Assembly (NCBI GenBank): GCA_949825065.1
Contig: OX463854.1
Span: forward strand, 12,871,112-12,935,111
Direction of reading: 5' to 3'
Length of the DNA stretch: 64,000 bases
Source of the DNA: Odontocerum albicorne
Lineage: Eukaryota; Arthropoda; Insecta; Trichoptera; Odontoceridae
The notes under the pieces were generated by a model that was not told the origin of the DNA, made no database searches, and saw nothing but the letters and a program-made list of their open reading frames with translations. Positions 21,110 through 33,574 of this stretch are shown piece by piece (position 1 is the first letter of the stretch; the number at the start of each line of letters is the position of its first letter). The position numbers were made by a program, and so were the translations under genes.

Positions 21110-21896
21110 ATTGCAATTTAGTGTCACACCTTTGTAATGCATGCCAATACACCTAGATGAAACAAAACTTTCTAAAACTGCATACCATTATATCGTTTAA
21201 CACAGTACATTTAAATAACAGCGATTTCTCCATTACACGATCTTCATTAACGAGAACTCTCTTTGACACTGTTAAACTATATGAAATTTAAGAAAGTATA
21301 AGAGTGACATCTATTTATACTTGAGCTCATTTCATGATTCTTGTAATAGAAGTTTGAGGGTGAGAGTTAAATTAATTGAGTGTGGTGCTCGATTATTGTT
21401 TGTGGTAATGAAAATCTCAAGAGCATCGAAGAAATGAAAACAATAGTATTATGAGAGCAATTCAATATTGAAAAATGTCTGCTAAGAAATTAGAGTTTTT
21501 TTAACAGTTTGACTATCATAAAATATAACAATTATTACTTTAAGAAAGAATTTTATTTAATACAATGTTTAGTAAAAGAATACTTGAAACCCTTACTTTT
21601 GTTATATTAACATTTTCTTCATAAGAATTGTTGAATTTATGTGCAAATACAGTTAAAAAAAATCCCAACATACACATGACTTGATGTGTCAGTGAGGACA
21701 AAGCAGTCAACTTTCCACACACTCTTTTTTATTTGACCACAGCACACTTTTTTCGCTTCCTTAACAACTGCTCACAAACAATTTTTGATTTTTCTTAATC
21801 TTCTCTGTTTTGAAGTATAATTTACTTGATTTTATAATAAACGTAAGGAATACAGGAACAAGTTTCCTCCCAAAATAGCTCGAATTGTATATTTAT
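21110..21896. other. Downstream flank of the lectin-like gene
   Basis: Presumed 3' untranslated region and intergenic DNA. Short AATAAA-like words occur but no poly(A) site can be chosen. No gene is recognised. Confidence 0.4.
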
Positions 21897-22200
21897 TTAC
21901 TCAGTCTTACCACCTTGACGACTTTAGTAGCTAAGTCAATAAGACTGTTGACCTCCATCCAACGGATTTGTTAACTCAGTCTTATCACCTTGACGACTCT
22001 AGTAGCTAAGTCAATAAGACTGTTGACCTCCATCCAGCGGTTTTGTTAACTCAGTCTTATCACCTTGACGACTTAAGTAGCTAAGCCAATAAGACTGTTG
22101 ACCTCCATCCAGTGGTTTTGTTAACTCAGTATTATCACCTTGACGACTTTAGTAGCTAAGTCAATAAGACTGTTGACCTCCATCCAGCGGTTTTGGGTTC
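21897..22200 (+). repeat. 75-bp tandem array of tRNA-like units
   Basis: Four copies with a strict 75-bp period (ctcagt at 21900, 21975, 22050, 22125). Each contains agtagctaagtcaataagac, resembling a tRNA A box region, and ctgttgacctccatccagcg. The last copy alone continues into ttttgggttcattcacgatg, a B-box-like sequence. It is probably an amplified SINE head. Confidence 0.8.
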
Positions 22201-22680
22201 ATTCACGATGGTATATAAAAAATGTACGAAAAGTAGTTTAATTAGAGGTTTTATGTGATATCAATTATCATAAGCGCTAGATATATGCTAGTGTTATTGA
22301 TTATTAACATGCAGGGTAGCATTACCAACACGTGCGATGATAAGCTCAAATGCAATGCGTATTCAAGCGGTTAACTCGATAGCTCGATTATTGGGACTGA
22401 GCATAAGGATGTCTCCCGACCATGTTCTTCAATGTATCCAAATCACCAATTCAAATGTATTGAAGTATACTATACGAATGAATGGATGTCAGATTCGCCA
22501 GATTTTTTTCATTAGAAATTCCACAAAGCAGAACCTATTTCATTTATATCCCAAGAAATAAATGAATACAAATAAATAAATTGTACGAATTGAACGCTTA
22601 AAGCTCTTATTTTTTTTCCATTTAGTCGTAAGTAAGTAGTTTCACATAAGTCATTCTATGAGTAACCAGTATTATAAATA
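22201..22680. other. Spacer, no feature recognised
   Basis: The reading frame at 22337-22561 shows no family resemblance, and nothing else is seen. Confidence 0.4.
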
Positions 22681-23966
22681 CGAGGGGAGGTCAATAAATT
22701 CGTTGAATGAAGGAGTTAAGGGAGGGAACGGTAGTAAGCATGCACATGTTGCGATAATATGTAATTAGATTCTTAAACATAGTGAATATACTCATTCTAA
22801 GTACATTCACCAAGTTTAGAAGTATAAATTTGACAGTATTGTTTGAGATATCGGAATAGTATGTCGAACGTAAATAACATTCCAAGTATGGCAAAAAATG
22901 AGTACCGCGCCGTCATTAAAAATCTCATGAAACAAGGAAAACACCTTAAATTATTTTGAAAGAGATATTAGTGGTTTATAAAAACTGTTGCCCAAGAAAA
23001 AATGATAGCTTATAAGTGGCAAAGTCTTTTAAAGCAAAGGAGAGGATCGATTGAAGTCGACCTTCGACTAGGACGACCTGTTGAGGCCTCTTCTTTAAAC
23101 ATCGTCAAAACATTAGAAAAGCTTGTGCTGGAAGATAATAAGATGTACTAGCCTTAACAAACAACAGCTTGCAAAGATGGTTGAAGTATCACCTACGAGC
23201 TGAACATCCTCCATCAGCATTTAGGGATGTCAAAAATCAGTACAATGTGGGTACCCAGAATGCTCACAACGACAAATTTTCAGAACAGTTTTTGGACCTC
23301 TGCAGAAACAACAAAGATTAAATTTTAAGCCAAATTATTACTGAACGTAAAACTTAGGATCATAATTGTGACCCTGATTTGAACCAGGAGTCCATGCAGT
23401 GGCATTAAAAAGACACCCAGCCCCCTCACTCATTCCTTATTTAAGAAGTTCAAAGTGTCTCAATTGGCTGGAATAATTACGGCTATCCTTTTCGAATGCG
23501 GAAGACTTACTTTTGGTAGATTACAAAGATAAAGCCATCATAATAACTGGGGAGTACATATCTGGTATGTTTATGTAGTTAGAAGAAGCTGTGAAGGAGA
23601 AAAGGAGATAAAAATAGACAAAAAGCGTACTGCTTTTGCATGACAATGCACTCGTGGACAAAAGCAATTCTACATTGGGTGCTCTTCTCAACTGTGGCTT
23701 CCGAACATGAAATCACCCTCTCTATAGCCCAGACCTGGCTTCGTCTGACTTATTTGTTTCCAAATATGAAAAAAAAACTATGAAGATATTTGTGGACAAT
23801 TACGAAAGTAAAAGAGCAATTTCGGCTTATTTTGAGGGCAATTTTTTTTTCGTGAGTATTAAAAGGTTTATTGAAAGATTTAAAAAATGTATTAAAGGTT
23901 GTATATTGAAAAAAAATTAAAAACAGTTTTTTTCTCTCATTCCGCGAATTTAATAACCTTCTCTCG
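22681..23966 (+). mobile_element. Degenerate mariner-type transposon (type 2)
   Basis: Terminal inverted repeats: CGAGGGGAGGTCAATAAATT at the left, and at the right the reverse complement CGAGAGAAGGTTATTAAATT. Both are flanked by TA. Length 1286 bp. Translation from ATG 22861 gives MSNVNNIPSMAKNEYRAVIK and then many stops and frameshifts. Recognisable blocks are LRLGRPVEASS, LHQHLGMSK, MWVPRML and, near the C-terminus, LFPNMKKKL. The HDN-A and YSPDLA catalytic surroundings survive only as DNA similarity near 23640-23750. The element is dead. A second copy lies at 46745-47627 on the other strand. Confidence 0.85.
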
Positions 23967-24262
23967 TACCACTAAGATTCAAATGTTTCCAACTTGAACA
24001 AATAAGTGTGTTTATGGATAAATACTTCACCAGCCATACCCACTTCTATGGAGATACTGCTACGTAGACGGTCTTTTCTTTTAGAAGAAACTTGCGATAT
24101 TCAATGTTTCTCATTTCAGAATGTAACGAAACAACACGTCTTTTAATGGTCTAGTTGAGATTCTACGGAGGGTAGAAGTGTTAAGTTTAAACTTTCATAT
24201 TGTCTCAACATGTGACATGTTATCTGTCGACACACGCTCTCACTTGTACAAGCCGAAAACTT

Positions 24263-24476
24263 TAAGCCTAAGTTCAGATGGTCGCGCGTGAACGCGCTTT
24301 GCACAAATCACTAGAATACGCGCGTAAAAAGATTCATAATGCTCATATACAATTGTTTATGTGGTCGCGCGAGCATATAAACAATTGTATATGAGCATTA
24401 TGAATATTTTTACGTGCGTATTACAGCGATTTGTGCAACGCGCGTTCTCGCGCGACCATCTGAACTTAGCCTAAGT
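24263..24476. mobile_element. Fold-back MITE
   Basis: Two arms of about 98 nt, 24263-24360 and 24377-24476, are inverted with few mismatches. The outer arm is ctaagttcagatggtcgcgcg, and the inner arm ataatgctcatatacaattg against caattgtatatgagcattat. The spacer is 16 nt, itself containing gtcgcgcga. The size and structure fit a non-autonomous fold-back DNA element. Confidence 0.85.
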
Positions 24477-25164
24477 CGTATAGCGCTTGACGTAGCGTGA
24501 TTTTTTATCCCTTTTATTTCTAATCCTTACTCATTTATTCTTTGGTTAATTTTAATTTGAGTATGCTAATTGATTTACATATCTCTTATATTTCTTTTCT
24601 TGTAAGGCCACTTTTAATTCAAATACTTTGGTTACTTAGTTATTTGTAATGGTCGGGTAACCATTATGGTGCTGATGGATCTCGAGCGATCTTGGAACTT
24701 GGTTATTTTTTAACATTTCTCTTAAAAACTTCAGGTGCCAGATTGTATTTTTGGAGAAAATATTGATTAAATAATTATTTGCACCCGGGAGGAAATTGTT
24801 CAATGCAATGAAGAGATCAATTATTTCCCAGTTCGATGGATACATTTAGAATTGAGGTTTAAGTGTGTTCACATAACTGCGTTTTACAGGGAAGCATTTA
24901 TGATTTGATTAAATTAGCGAATTCCAATATTTTGATAATATGGTATAGCCGTAAACCAAATTTAAAGTTTCTTTCGCATGCCGTTTTTTTAGTTAATGTT
25001 TGAAAATATATATCATTGTTGAAAATTGCAAAACAAAGCCGTGCATATTTCAATAACTATTATTTTTATGATTAGTGTATTTAAGTATTATCTCAGATTA
25101 CTGTTATTTTTTCAATCGATGGTATTTTTAGACATAAGTCCAAAAAAATTAAAATTACATGTAT
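24477..25164. other. Spacer, no feature recognised
   Basis: AT-rich. The open frames here show no codon bias or family resemblance. Confidence 0.4.
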
Positions 25165-25390
25165 GTCACTTGTGGCATGGTAAAACTTTGAACGATTTCA
25201 TTGATAAGACATCTGTCTAATACGGGGTTCACGGTTTCAATTCCCGTTGAAATCTTATTCGATTTCAAGAGGATTTCAGCCTGCTTTTTATTCAGGCCTT
25301 GTAAACATATTTATGTTTCGTTAGAAGAGATTGACATCTGGTAATTAACCTCACATGCTGTACTGTATGGAGTTATAGTGTGATACAATA
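25165..25390 (+). mobile_element. tRNA-derived SINE, diverged
   Basis: A-box-like gtggcatggtaaaac followed by a B-box-like cacggtttcaattcccgttg. The tail at about 25308-25360 (ttcgttagaagagattgaca then tctggtaattaacct) is a diverged version of the tail in the 17255-17460 SINE. Confidence 0.65.
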
Positions 25391-25444
25391 CGATAACTCA
25401 AAAATAAATAAACCTAAAATTTTATTTTTCATATACCAGTATAT

Positions 25445-25545
25445 TCATCTATAAGACCTGTGTGCGACCTATCTTCACATATGGCATCAAAGCGAGGGCG
25501 GATACTTTCAGGACAAAAAGTATGCTAAGGACAACGGAAATGGTA
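25445..25545 (+). mobile_element. LINE reverse transcriptase fragment
   Basis: The plus-strand frame reads LYKTCVRPIFTYGIKAR then MLRTTEM. LY-T-VRP-LTYG is the conserved block C-terminal to the RT palm in several arthropod LINEs, usually followed by LRTTEMK. It is only about 30 codons long. Confidence 0.65.
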
Positions 25546-27049
25546 ATTTACCACCAAAAGGAATGGAATAGAAAAATTATACTCGTATATTATATGTATG
25601 TGAAATATAAATGTCAAGATTTTGTATTTCCATAGTCAATACATACTGATAACCCTTATGATTTAGATAGTCATTACAATAAAAAAAAACAGTAACTGCT
25701 TCTATTGAATTACAATCAGAATTTTTAATTGGAGTCAACTTAAAGGAATGAAAAGTATTGAATGAAATGCAAATATGGCTTTTGATTTGATTCGTTTTCA
25801 ATAGAATTGGATTATGTTCCTGTTTTTTTTTTGTGGCAACAAGAGTAGAATAAATAATATATTACTTTAATATTTCACTTGGGGATTTCGCGTTTGATTA
25901 TTCTGTTTAAATCATAAAATGCCACTTTTAAATGTCTTCTAACGCTTTTCGTTCTGAATTGATACTAAGAGTAAAGTTTAAGTTATTTATTATTTATAAA
26001 TAAAAGTTTTAATCTTGCAAAGAGCTGTTGCTATTAAGATAATAATTAATAATTCTTAAATATTTTACTAAACTTCCAAGTATATAAAAGCGTAGATATC
26101 TAAGGGCTAACTTCCAAGTATATAAAAGCTTAGATATCTAAGAGCTATTTGGTTCTTTTTAATTTACGCTCGGAAAAGTCTACTAATGCTGTGATTTTAA
26201 AAATGATTTTGTACTCAAATTTAACAACAAAAAATAAAGAGGTTCTTATGGATATTTGACTATTACAATAAACTCCTGGTACAAAAATTCTATAATTTTG
26301 CCAAGAAAATCATATTTGTTACAAAAGCGAAGTATTTGTTTGATATTGTGAGCCATATAGAGTTTCGGGATAAAAAGATTTGTTTTTGTAAAGAACTGAT
26401 CTATATTCGTCATTAGAAGACAAGATACTTTTTTATGAAGTATGCGTTTGAAAAGTGTTCAGGATGTCCTGACATAAAACAAAAACAAGAATACCGCATA
26501 ACAAAATTAAAACATAAAAACGACAACTTACAAAAAATGTCAAAAAAGTAAAAACGCATATTTATTCTTCGTGATTTCGGAAATTTTCCAAATACCTCTT
26601 TACTTGTACAAAGTTTTCTCTTAAAAAGTAAAAAAATATACCCAATTGTCTCTTAAAATCTCGAAAAATATCAAATTTTCCTAAATTTTAAAATGTATGA
26701 ATATACAACGAATGAACTTTATTTCAAAATAATTTAAATTATTTGTTAAAATAATTAAATTGACAACTTACCTGATAGTCATATAGCAAGTGTTGCAATG
26801 CATTGTGATTTGAAAACAATATAACCGCGATGTAATTAAATATTAATTGAAATTACTTTAGATACATCCAATAATAAGGAAACTGTCAATGTCCAGAAAT
26901 GTCGAACAAAAAACAAAACTAATGATTCTCGAAAACTCCTACATCCGAGAATTATTCGAAAGGCATTGTCACATTCAAAATCAATAAAAGAATTGGAAAT
27001 ATTTTTAATCTAAGGTAATTAAGCTTTAATTGTGATGATGCAGTCGGTT
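25546..27049. other. AT-rich spacer with a small direct repeat
   Basis: Contains a twofold repeat of acttccaagtatataaaagc plus tagatatctaag (about 26069-26150, period near 38). No gene is recognised. Confidence 0.5.
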
Positions 27050-27458
27050 TTTGTCTAGGACGCCGTTAGTAGTGATCAACCATTCCGAGGATGTTTTGTC
27101 TAGGACGCCGTTAGTAGTGATCAACCATTCCGAGGATGTTTTGTCTAGGACGCCGTGAGTAGTGATCAACCATTCCGAAGATGTTTTGTCTAGGACGTCG
27201 TTAGTAGTGATCAACCATTCCGAGGATGTTTTGTCTAGGACGCCGTTAGTAGTGATCAACCATTCCGAGGATGTTTTGTCTAGGACGCCGTTAGTAGTGA
27301 TCAACCATTCCGAGGATGTTTTTTCTAGGACGCCGTTAGTAGCGATCAACCATTCCGAGGATGTTTTGTCTAGGACGCCGTTAGTAGTGATCAACCATTC
27401 CGAGGATGTTTTTTCTAGGACGCCGTTAGTAGTGATCAACCATTCCGAGGATGTTTTG
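27050..27458. repeat. 45-bp minisatellite, nine units
   Basis: Units start at 27055, 27100, 27145 and so on to 27415. Each is ctaggacgccgttagtagtg plus atcaaccattccgaggatgtttt and two bases, with rare substitutions. A 45-bp unit is 15 codons, so both strands stay open through the array. No start context, flanking exon or protein family supports translation. Confidence 0.9.
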
Positions 27459-27584
27459 ATAACTTTTTATATAAAACAATATCTTATCTTAAATAAATAA
27501 AAATAGGTTTATTTATAGCAACATAGTATGAACATAATACATTTAAATATATTTCAAGAACACATTAATTGCAGAAAATACATT

Positions 27585-27930
27585 AAAGACAGAAGCTATC
27601 AAAAGGTCTGGGCTCATCTAATAACATCCCCCCGGCCATGATACACCCCACCAATATAGGGCGAGCCCAGCCACGGGGACACCAGATATGTTTTCAGCCC
27701 ACGCCCTTGCACACGTAGAATAAGAAGAAGAGAAAAAAAACACAGAAAATAAATAGATGGCAGAAAAATACATTTAAGAGAGAAGACATTAAAAGGTCCG
27801 GGCTCATCCCACAAACATTCCTCCGGCTGAGATACACCCCAACAATGTAGGGCGAGGCCGACCACAAGGACATCGGGGGGCTTTCAGCCCACACCCCTGT
27901 ATATCTAGATTTAAAAAAAAAAAAATGTAT
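27585..27930 (-). repeat. Dispersed repeat in two tandem copies
   Basis: Two copies about 190 bp apart share aaaaggtc-gggctcatc, gatacacccca-caat-tagggcgag and cagccca-(g/c)ccc. A related, more diverged copy lies at 45575-45670. Minus-strand translation keeps SPY-GGVY and CGMSPDL-like words in both copies, but no known protein family is recognised. Confidence 0.65.
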
Positions 27931-28392
27931 GGCAGAAAACAAAATAAAAATTAAACCCACATACACCACCTTAGGTTAACTGTCAGCAAAAACGAAAACA
28001 AGAAATGCCTCAAACGAGTCCAAATTTTATAAAAGTAAAATGACAAATGGGAAATGATGTTCACACATAAAAAAAACCACGACACAATACATTTTTGTAT
28101 TGAATAACACTTCCTTTGTTTACACAATTATATGGTGGGTTTAGAATCACGTGGCCATCTCTAGCATTTAACCAGAAAGGTGTTGAAAGGTATTGGAAAA
28201 AACTCTACTGGAACTTTTTATGACAAAATGAGTACCAAAAAGAATCGAGTGCTTAACCCTCGCAGTAGAAACAGACGTCTTACAAATTCAGCCATAGAGT
28301 TTTTCAATTAAAGTAGTTCAAAATAAAAATATAATATTTGAAACACGGGTTATAAACGAAAACATGTCAGCTCTAGTAAATAACCAAAGACT

Positions 28393-28583
28393 TTAATATT
28401 CCTGTTAACAAACGGTCTCCGTAGTTGCACTCAACCCAAAAACCCTGAAAAGACATAAATATTCCTGTTAACAAACGGTCTCCGTAGTTGCACTCAACTC
28501 AAAAACCCTGAAAAGACATAAATATTCCTGTTAATAAACGGTCTCCGTAGTTGCACTCAACCCAAAAACCCTGAAAAGACATA
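28393..28583. repeat. 63-bp minisatellite, three units
   Basis: Three units (attcctgtta at 28398, 28461, 28524) carry aacggtctccgtagttgcac and aaaaccctgaaaagacata. They are nearly identical. Confidence 0.9.
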
Positions 28584-28699
28584 CATTCGATTAATGGAGA
28601 AGGAAAGCAGCCATAGGAGTATCAAAATAAATCAAACCTGGGTACAAAAAATTAACGTGGTACACAAGTGTTTTTACCTCCAAGGCTACGGAGGTCATC

Positions 28700-30660
28700 C
28701 TTTGATCGACTTCGAAGGAAAATGTATTATGTACAAAAATGTGTGTTTTATCACAATTAACGCTCAAATGTCCGTGAAATACAGACTTTTTGATGATTTC
28801 GTATATAATCAACCAAATAGTGATTGAAATGTATGTTTTCTTATATAAAATGGCGTTTTTTCACATAAGACGCAAAAATTTTGGTTAATTACAATCTTTT
28901 AATAATTTTGTCTATGAACGCTCAATTTGAGGTTAAGATGTATGCTTTTTAGGTTAAATATTGTGATTCAGTGTAATATTTAGCAATATGTATTATACAA
29001 CTTCATTTTTACCGTGATTTTATCCATTTAAATACATTTTTAGTACTGAATCAATATTTTAATGGTATAATATAGTATAGCAAACAATCAAACAAACTGT
29101 CTAAGGTTAACAGAAAAACCGAAGTTTCCACAAAAATTAGTGATTAATCACATTTAAAGCTGAATTGTTACTAGATTAAATACTATTTGATAATTTTGTC
29201 TATGACCGCTCCATTTCAGGTTATGATGAACGCATTTAAAGTGACATAATGCTATCGAGTGTTAATTTTAAGCATTGTGTTTCGTGGAACTTCACATTGA
29301 CTGTGATTTTTTACCGTGACTGCCATGTATTTTTAATCTCATATCAATGTGTTAATATTATAATATGGCAAACAAGCAGCCAAACTACCAAAAGGTAAAT
29401 GATTAACAGAAAATTTCGCAAAAAATTGTGTTTTATCACATTTTATGCTGATGTAGCGACCGTGCGTGCGGTCACTGAACCCACTGAGGCGATCCTTGGC
29501 CGTTCGGTCATTGAACTCGCACTGTAAGGAATGCGAGACAGCATTGGGCGAAGGTCGCCCGCGCGGTCATTGAACTCACTAGTAGCGAACAGCGAGAGCG
29601 AGACACTGATATATCCCTTGCCTCTCCTGCAGACCGTAGTATGAAATGTATAATATATAGAACGCGCAACAATAACCATGTGTCCGGCGAAGCGAGACAG
29701 CGACATGTGGTGCGCCGTTCTATACATTATAAATACAGACGCTTTCAATAAACTTTCTCTCTTTGCTTATCTCGATCTTGACGACTTTTATTCAAACAAC
29801 CTCATCCTTCTATGCGAAACACAAGTCCCTAAACTGATATGGTAAAAGTAACACATTTCTTGAAATTCCATATTGAAAAACACTAGCTGTGAAATAATTG
29901 GATGCACTTCGGTCGAAGACAGCAAAAGGGAATCAAAAACTCTAAGATAATGTAAGAAATGTTAGTAAATAACCCAATTGTGATAATTCTACATATAAAA
30001 GCAGCAGTTGGGAATGACATCGGATGCGTTTTGGCCAAAGACATCGAAATATACCATTAACTATTGTATTAGATAATGTAAATAATTTAACATGCTAATT
30101 TCAAATGGGTGCGTTTGAGTTATATTAAGGACAATGCGTTTTAAAACTAGACTTTTCATTATACTTTACACAAAGAAGATATATTTGAAGGCCCAAAACG
30201 ATGTTTTTATGGTATAATATAGAATACAACCAGCCAAACTGTCAAAAAATGACAGATACACCAAAGTTTGTCCAAAATATGTGCTTTATCACATTTTACG
30301 GTGAAATGTTAGTAAATTACACAATTGTTTTAATTATGAATACATGATATGGCATAAAAAGATGTATTTGAAGGCACAAATCAATGTTATAAACGTAAAA
30401 TATCGCAAACAAGAAGCAAAACTATTAAAAGTTAGTATGAAGTTCCTCCGTTCTCGCATAAATGTGTGTTTTGTCCCAATTTACCCTGAAATGCTAGAAA
30501 ACTATACACTTTTCGATGATTTCTTCTGAAATAGCTAAAATTGTGGTTAAAATGTACGTTTTTTGAGAAAAAATAGTATTTTTTAGCATAAAGTGTTATA
30601 AAACTACACTTTAAAGATGACTTCATCCTTAAAACATTTTCGATTTTGGATTTCCTCACT
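28700..30660. repeat. Old decayed tandem array (about 0.25 kb units) interrupted by an LTR
   Basis: Recurring diverged words appear in the same order: tgtgttttatcacatttta, gctgaaatgttag, gataattttgtctatgaacg, gaggttaagatgtatg, attgtgattttatcc, aatacatttttaa, tggtataatatagtatagca, aacaagcagccaaactac, cagaaaa. Units can be followed at about 28720, 28985 and 29130, and after the 29449-29810 insertion at about 30230 and 30360. Divergence is high, so unit limits are approximate. Confidence 0.6.
29449..29810 (+). mobile_element. Probable solo LTR
   Basis: A GC-richer 362-bp insert begins tgatgtagcgaccgtgcgtg and ends cctcatccttc, bracketed by TATGC (29444-29448 and 29811-29815) as a possible 5-bp target duplication. 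Inside are a TATA-like ttataaata (about 29729) and an AATAAA (about 29748) about 20 bp apart, as in a compact LTR promoter and poly(A) signal. It interrupts a decayed tandem unit at tttta(tgc). The ends are not a clean TG...CA, so another insert type is possible. Confidence 0.55.
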
Positions 30661-31019
30661 ACAATGAGATTCATAAATTATATTATATATATCAGTACGA
30701 GTACAAACATAAAAGCAAACACCAAAGCTATTCTCAGTGACCCGTGTATAGTTAAGCAGTATGGAACCAGGTCACCATTCTCCGTTGCAGTTTGCTGGTT
30801 CTGCACACGATGCGTTACTGATCTTTGTGCAGCGATGCCGACATTGCTGGTCGTGTGCCCACTTATGGCGCCATAGAGAATCTGCAGCGAGGATAGATGA
30901 GAAATGATCGCATATTATTTCAGCTATCTATTTATTTCGTTTGAATGGAAAAACGAGTTCCTTTAGTTGGAAATCCTGGGGGAATATTATCCACAGTAAG
31001 CCACCTTGCTGTCCCGGAT
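30661..31019. other. Spacer, no feature recognised
   Basis: A somewhat GC-richer patch at 30760-30870 has an open frame without any recognisable family. Confidence 0.35.
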
Positions 31020-31150
31020 TATCATTACCGTCATGCCATCTCCTCATTAGGATTAGCAGGGAGAACTGGTCTTCATTTTGTTATATCATCACCGTCATGC
31101 CGTTTCCTCATTGAGATTGACACGAAGAACTGATTTCCATTTCATTATAC
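31020..31150. repeat. Imperfect 65-bp tandem duplication
   Basis: Two copies of atcat-accgtcatgcc, ctcctcatt-agatt and aactg-t-ttcattt-ttat in tandem. Function unknown. Confidence 0.65.
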
Positions 31151-31381
31151 CTGATACATATTTCTCAAGTATGCCATGATCATGTATACTCTTCTACTAA
31201 AAAAGCTTTTCACTTTTCCCTCTTTAAGATTTTTCTAAATTTCTTATACCTCCTTTACTAATTGTGTAGATTATTTCTGTAAATCTTAATTTAAAAAGCT
31301 CCATTTGAAATAAAAACGCTTTGAAACATGTTTTTGAGACTATGTTTTTGAAACATGGAAAATTATTCAAGACATCGGAAA

Positions 31382-31600
31382 GAAACTAGAAGCTTTGGAA
31401 ATGGAAGAGCTCTGAGAGTCTTATGGATTGACAAAGTTCGTATTGATGACATCTTAAAACGAATCTATTCAGATGGAAAAGTATTATATACCACCAAAAG
31501 GAGAAAATAAGAGCACTTTGGACATATAATGCATTGTGAAAAATATGAGATACCTCAACTGATATTACACAAAAAACAAAACGTTGTCAAACGTTGAATT
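31382..31600 (+). mobile_element. LINE 3' fragment (second family)
   Basis: The plus-strand frame reads LRVLWIDKVRIDDILKRIYS, then TKRRK, a TAA, and EHFGHIMHCEKYEIPQLIL. The R-LWID-VR---IL-R and KRR---(F/L)GH-MR-EKYE--QLI blocks are typical of the post-RT region of a widespread arthropod LINE type. It is interrupted by one stop. Confidence 0.8.
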
Positions 31601-33419
31601 AACAGTTTTTAGGATAATTGTGTTTCTTTAAAGACAACATTCTTCAATGTTTAGGTATGAGTAACTGTTACATTTAAAATAATATAATTTGTTAAACACC
31701 TTTTACCTAAAAATACCTAATAAAATATTCATAAATCTTTCCATTAAATAATAAAATTGTTTGATTATTCCAAGCTAACAACGGGATACGGCCCTAGGCA
31801 TTCTAAACATTGGTCTACTATGTGGTAGTACGTCTGTACTTCTGATTATAATTTTGTACGATTCATGTTCTAATGTTGATACTTTGTAATATCTTGCATT
31901 TTTTTACTTATGAGCACTATTCATTTAAATTTTTAGTTTTATATTTGTATTATTTCAAAAATGAAAATCGACCGTACATTGTAAAAATGAAAAAAATAGT
32001 GCAAAGAATCCAGATTACTAAGGTAGCGGTGAGTCACCTATAGGCGAAAGGATTGAGGTATCCTTAAAAAAGCCAAGACCCGATTGGTTTAAATCCTCGT
32101 TATATATATATTTTTTAAATTTAATACGGATATCTGTATACACCATGTGTGCAACAAGCAAATAATTAATGCATTTGAGATTTGGGGTTTGAATGCGGCT
32201 CTTGCGCATTTTATGAAGTGCCAGATTGAAAATCCTCTCGTTGACCGGTGGGAGGGTTCTCTATGAGCACATAATAAAATCTTTGAACCATTAAAATAAT
32301 ATTCAAATGTTCAAGCAGCCTTTAGTCAAATCAAACCCACAACTTCCGGTTTGAAATAAAGGTATATTATCGACAATACTTAGAACACAATTGAATATAT
32401 TTGAATCTTTTTCAATATTTTAGCCTATTTTATGTGCAAAAAATTATTTACAACATGGCTATATTTTCCAAGTTTACGCACACGTTGCTTTTATTATTTT
32501 GCTTAGGGCATATTTTCAAATAAAACAAATATATTTTATATTATATTTGCATTTGTTTTGAAATCAAAATATAAACATCCTGACATATTTTCAGTTCACA
32601 TGTTCAAAAAACCCCTTCGTAAATATGTTACTATGTAATTTAACAACTATATTTTGATATTGAAGAGTTTGACTATTCCCAATATTATAGTAACAACAGA
32701 ATAATCAAATGAAAAAAAAAAAACGTTTATATGTTTTTAACATCTAAATGTTGTCAAATATTCTTATGCTCTTTGGGTATAATATTTCAAATAGCACAGA
32801 TTTTTTAAATAAAGATTTTATACTCTCTCTCTCTTTGAATAATGACCGTGAACTCCTATATATGAAGGAGTATACGAAATGAGAGAAGAAAAAACGATGA
32901 GAAATAAGAGAGGGAAATATTTTTTTGGATATCAACTCAAGATATTATTAATTTAATAATTTTATGAAAGGAAATATAAATCATTTTGGTATATCATTCA
33001 ATTATTTTTTACTTGAATTTTGTATGTTTATGTAACAAACATAAGCATACCAACACCTCACTTCTGGGGTAGTCAGTGTCCCAAACGGTATTATCTTAAC
33101 ACATATACAGTATTTCACATATTCCATATTCAAGCACTTTTTCATACAGTTCTTACTTCTTACATTTCCCTGTTTCAAAAATATTTTTTATGTGCTTAAG
33201 ACAAATACAATTAATGATCAGTTTCGCTTTTTTTTTTTGGTTACATTTGTTAAGAAGACAATCAAGAGAACGCTATCTACGCAGATGAAACATAATAGAA
33301 TAATATTCAAACCGCAGTATACCAACTGTTTCAACGTCTCGTGTGTTAAGATTCTTATAACTTAATTTTTTTCATTCATTCACATTGTACCCTTCTACAT
33401 ATCCAAATGAATGATGCAT
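31601..33419. other. AT-rich spacer, no gene recognised
   Basis: No credible frame. Simple-sequence runs such as (tc)n near 32824-32836 are present. Confidence 0.4.
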
Positions 33420-33560
33420 ACGAATTTAAGTACGTGGCTGGGGTGACAATATTCCCTTCAGCCCTAGTCATCAGGGTTAAGAACCACTAAAATAGGCATA
33501 TCACTTATAGTTCACCATCGCGTGTGCTGGAAATTCTATCGAACATCAAAAAACAATAAT
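33420..33560. repeat. Dispersed repeat, first copy
   Basis: Contains gggttaagaaccact, aaaataggcat and catcgcgtgtgctggaaatt with ctatcgaacatc. Similar words occur at 42515-42660 (cggttaagaaccgttggagt) and 45840-45925 (cattgtacgtgttggaaata with ctaccgaacgtg). The gttaagaacc core recalls hAT-type non-autonomous elements, but no terminal repeats were defined. Confidence 0.4.
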
Positions 33561-33574
33561 AGTTGTAAAGTACT

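Noticed and set aside
27026..27500. Two overlapping frames of 112 and 137 codons on opposite strands
   Set aside because: They are products of a 45-bp tandem repeat without stops. No start context or flanking exons.
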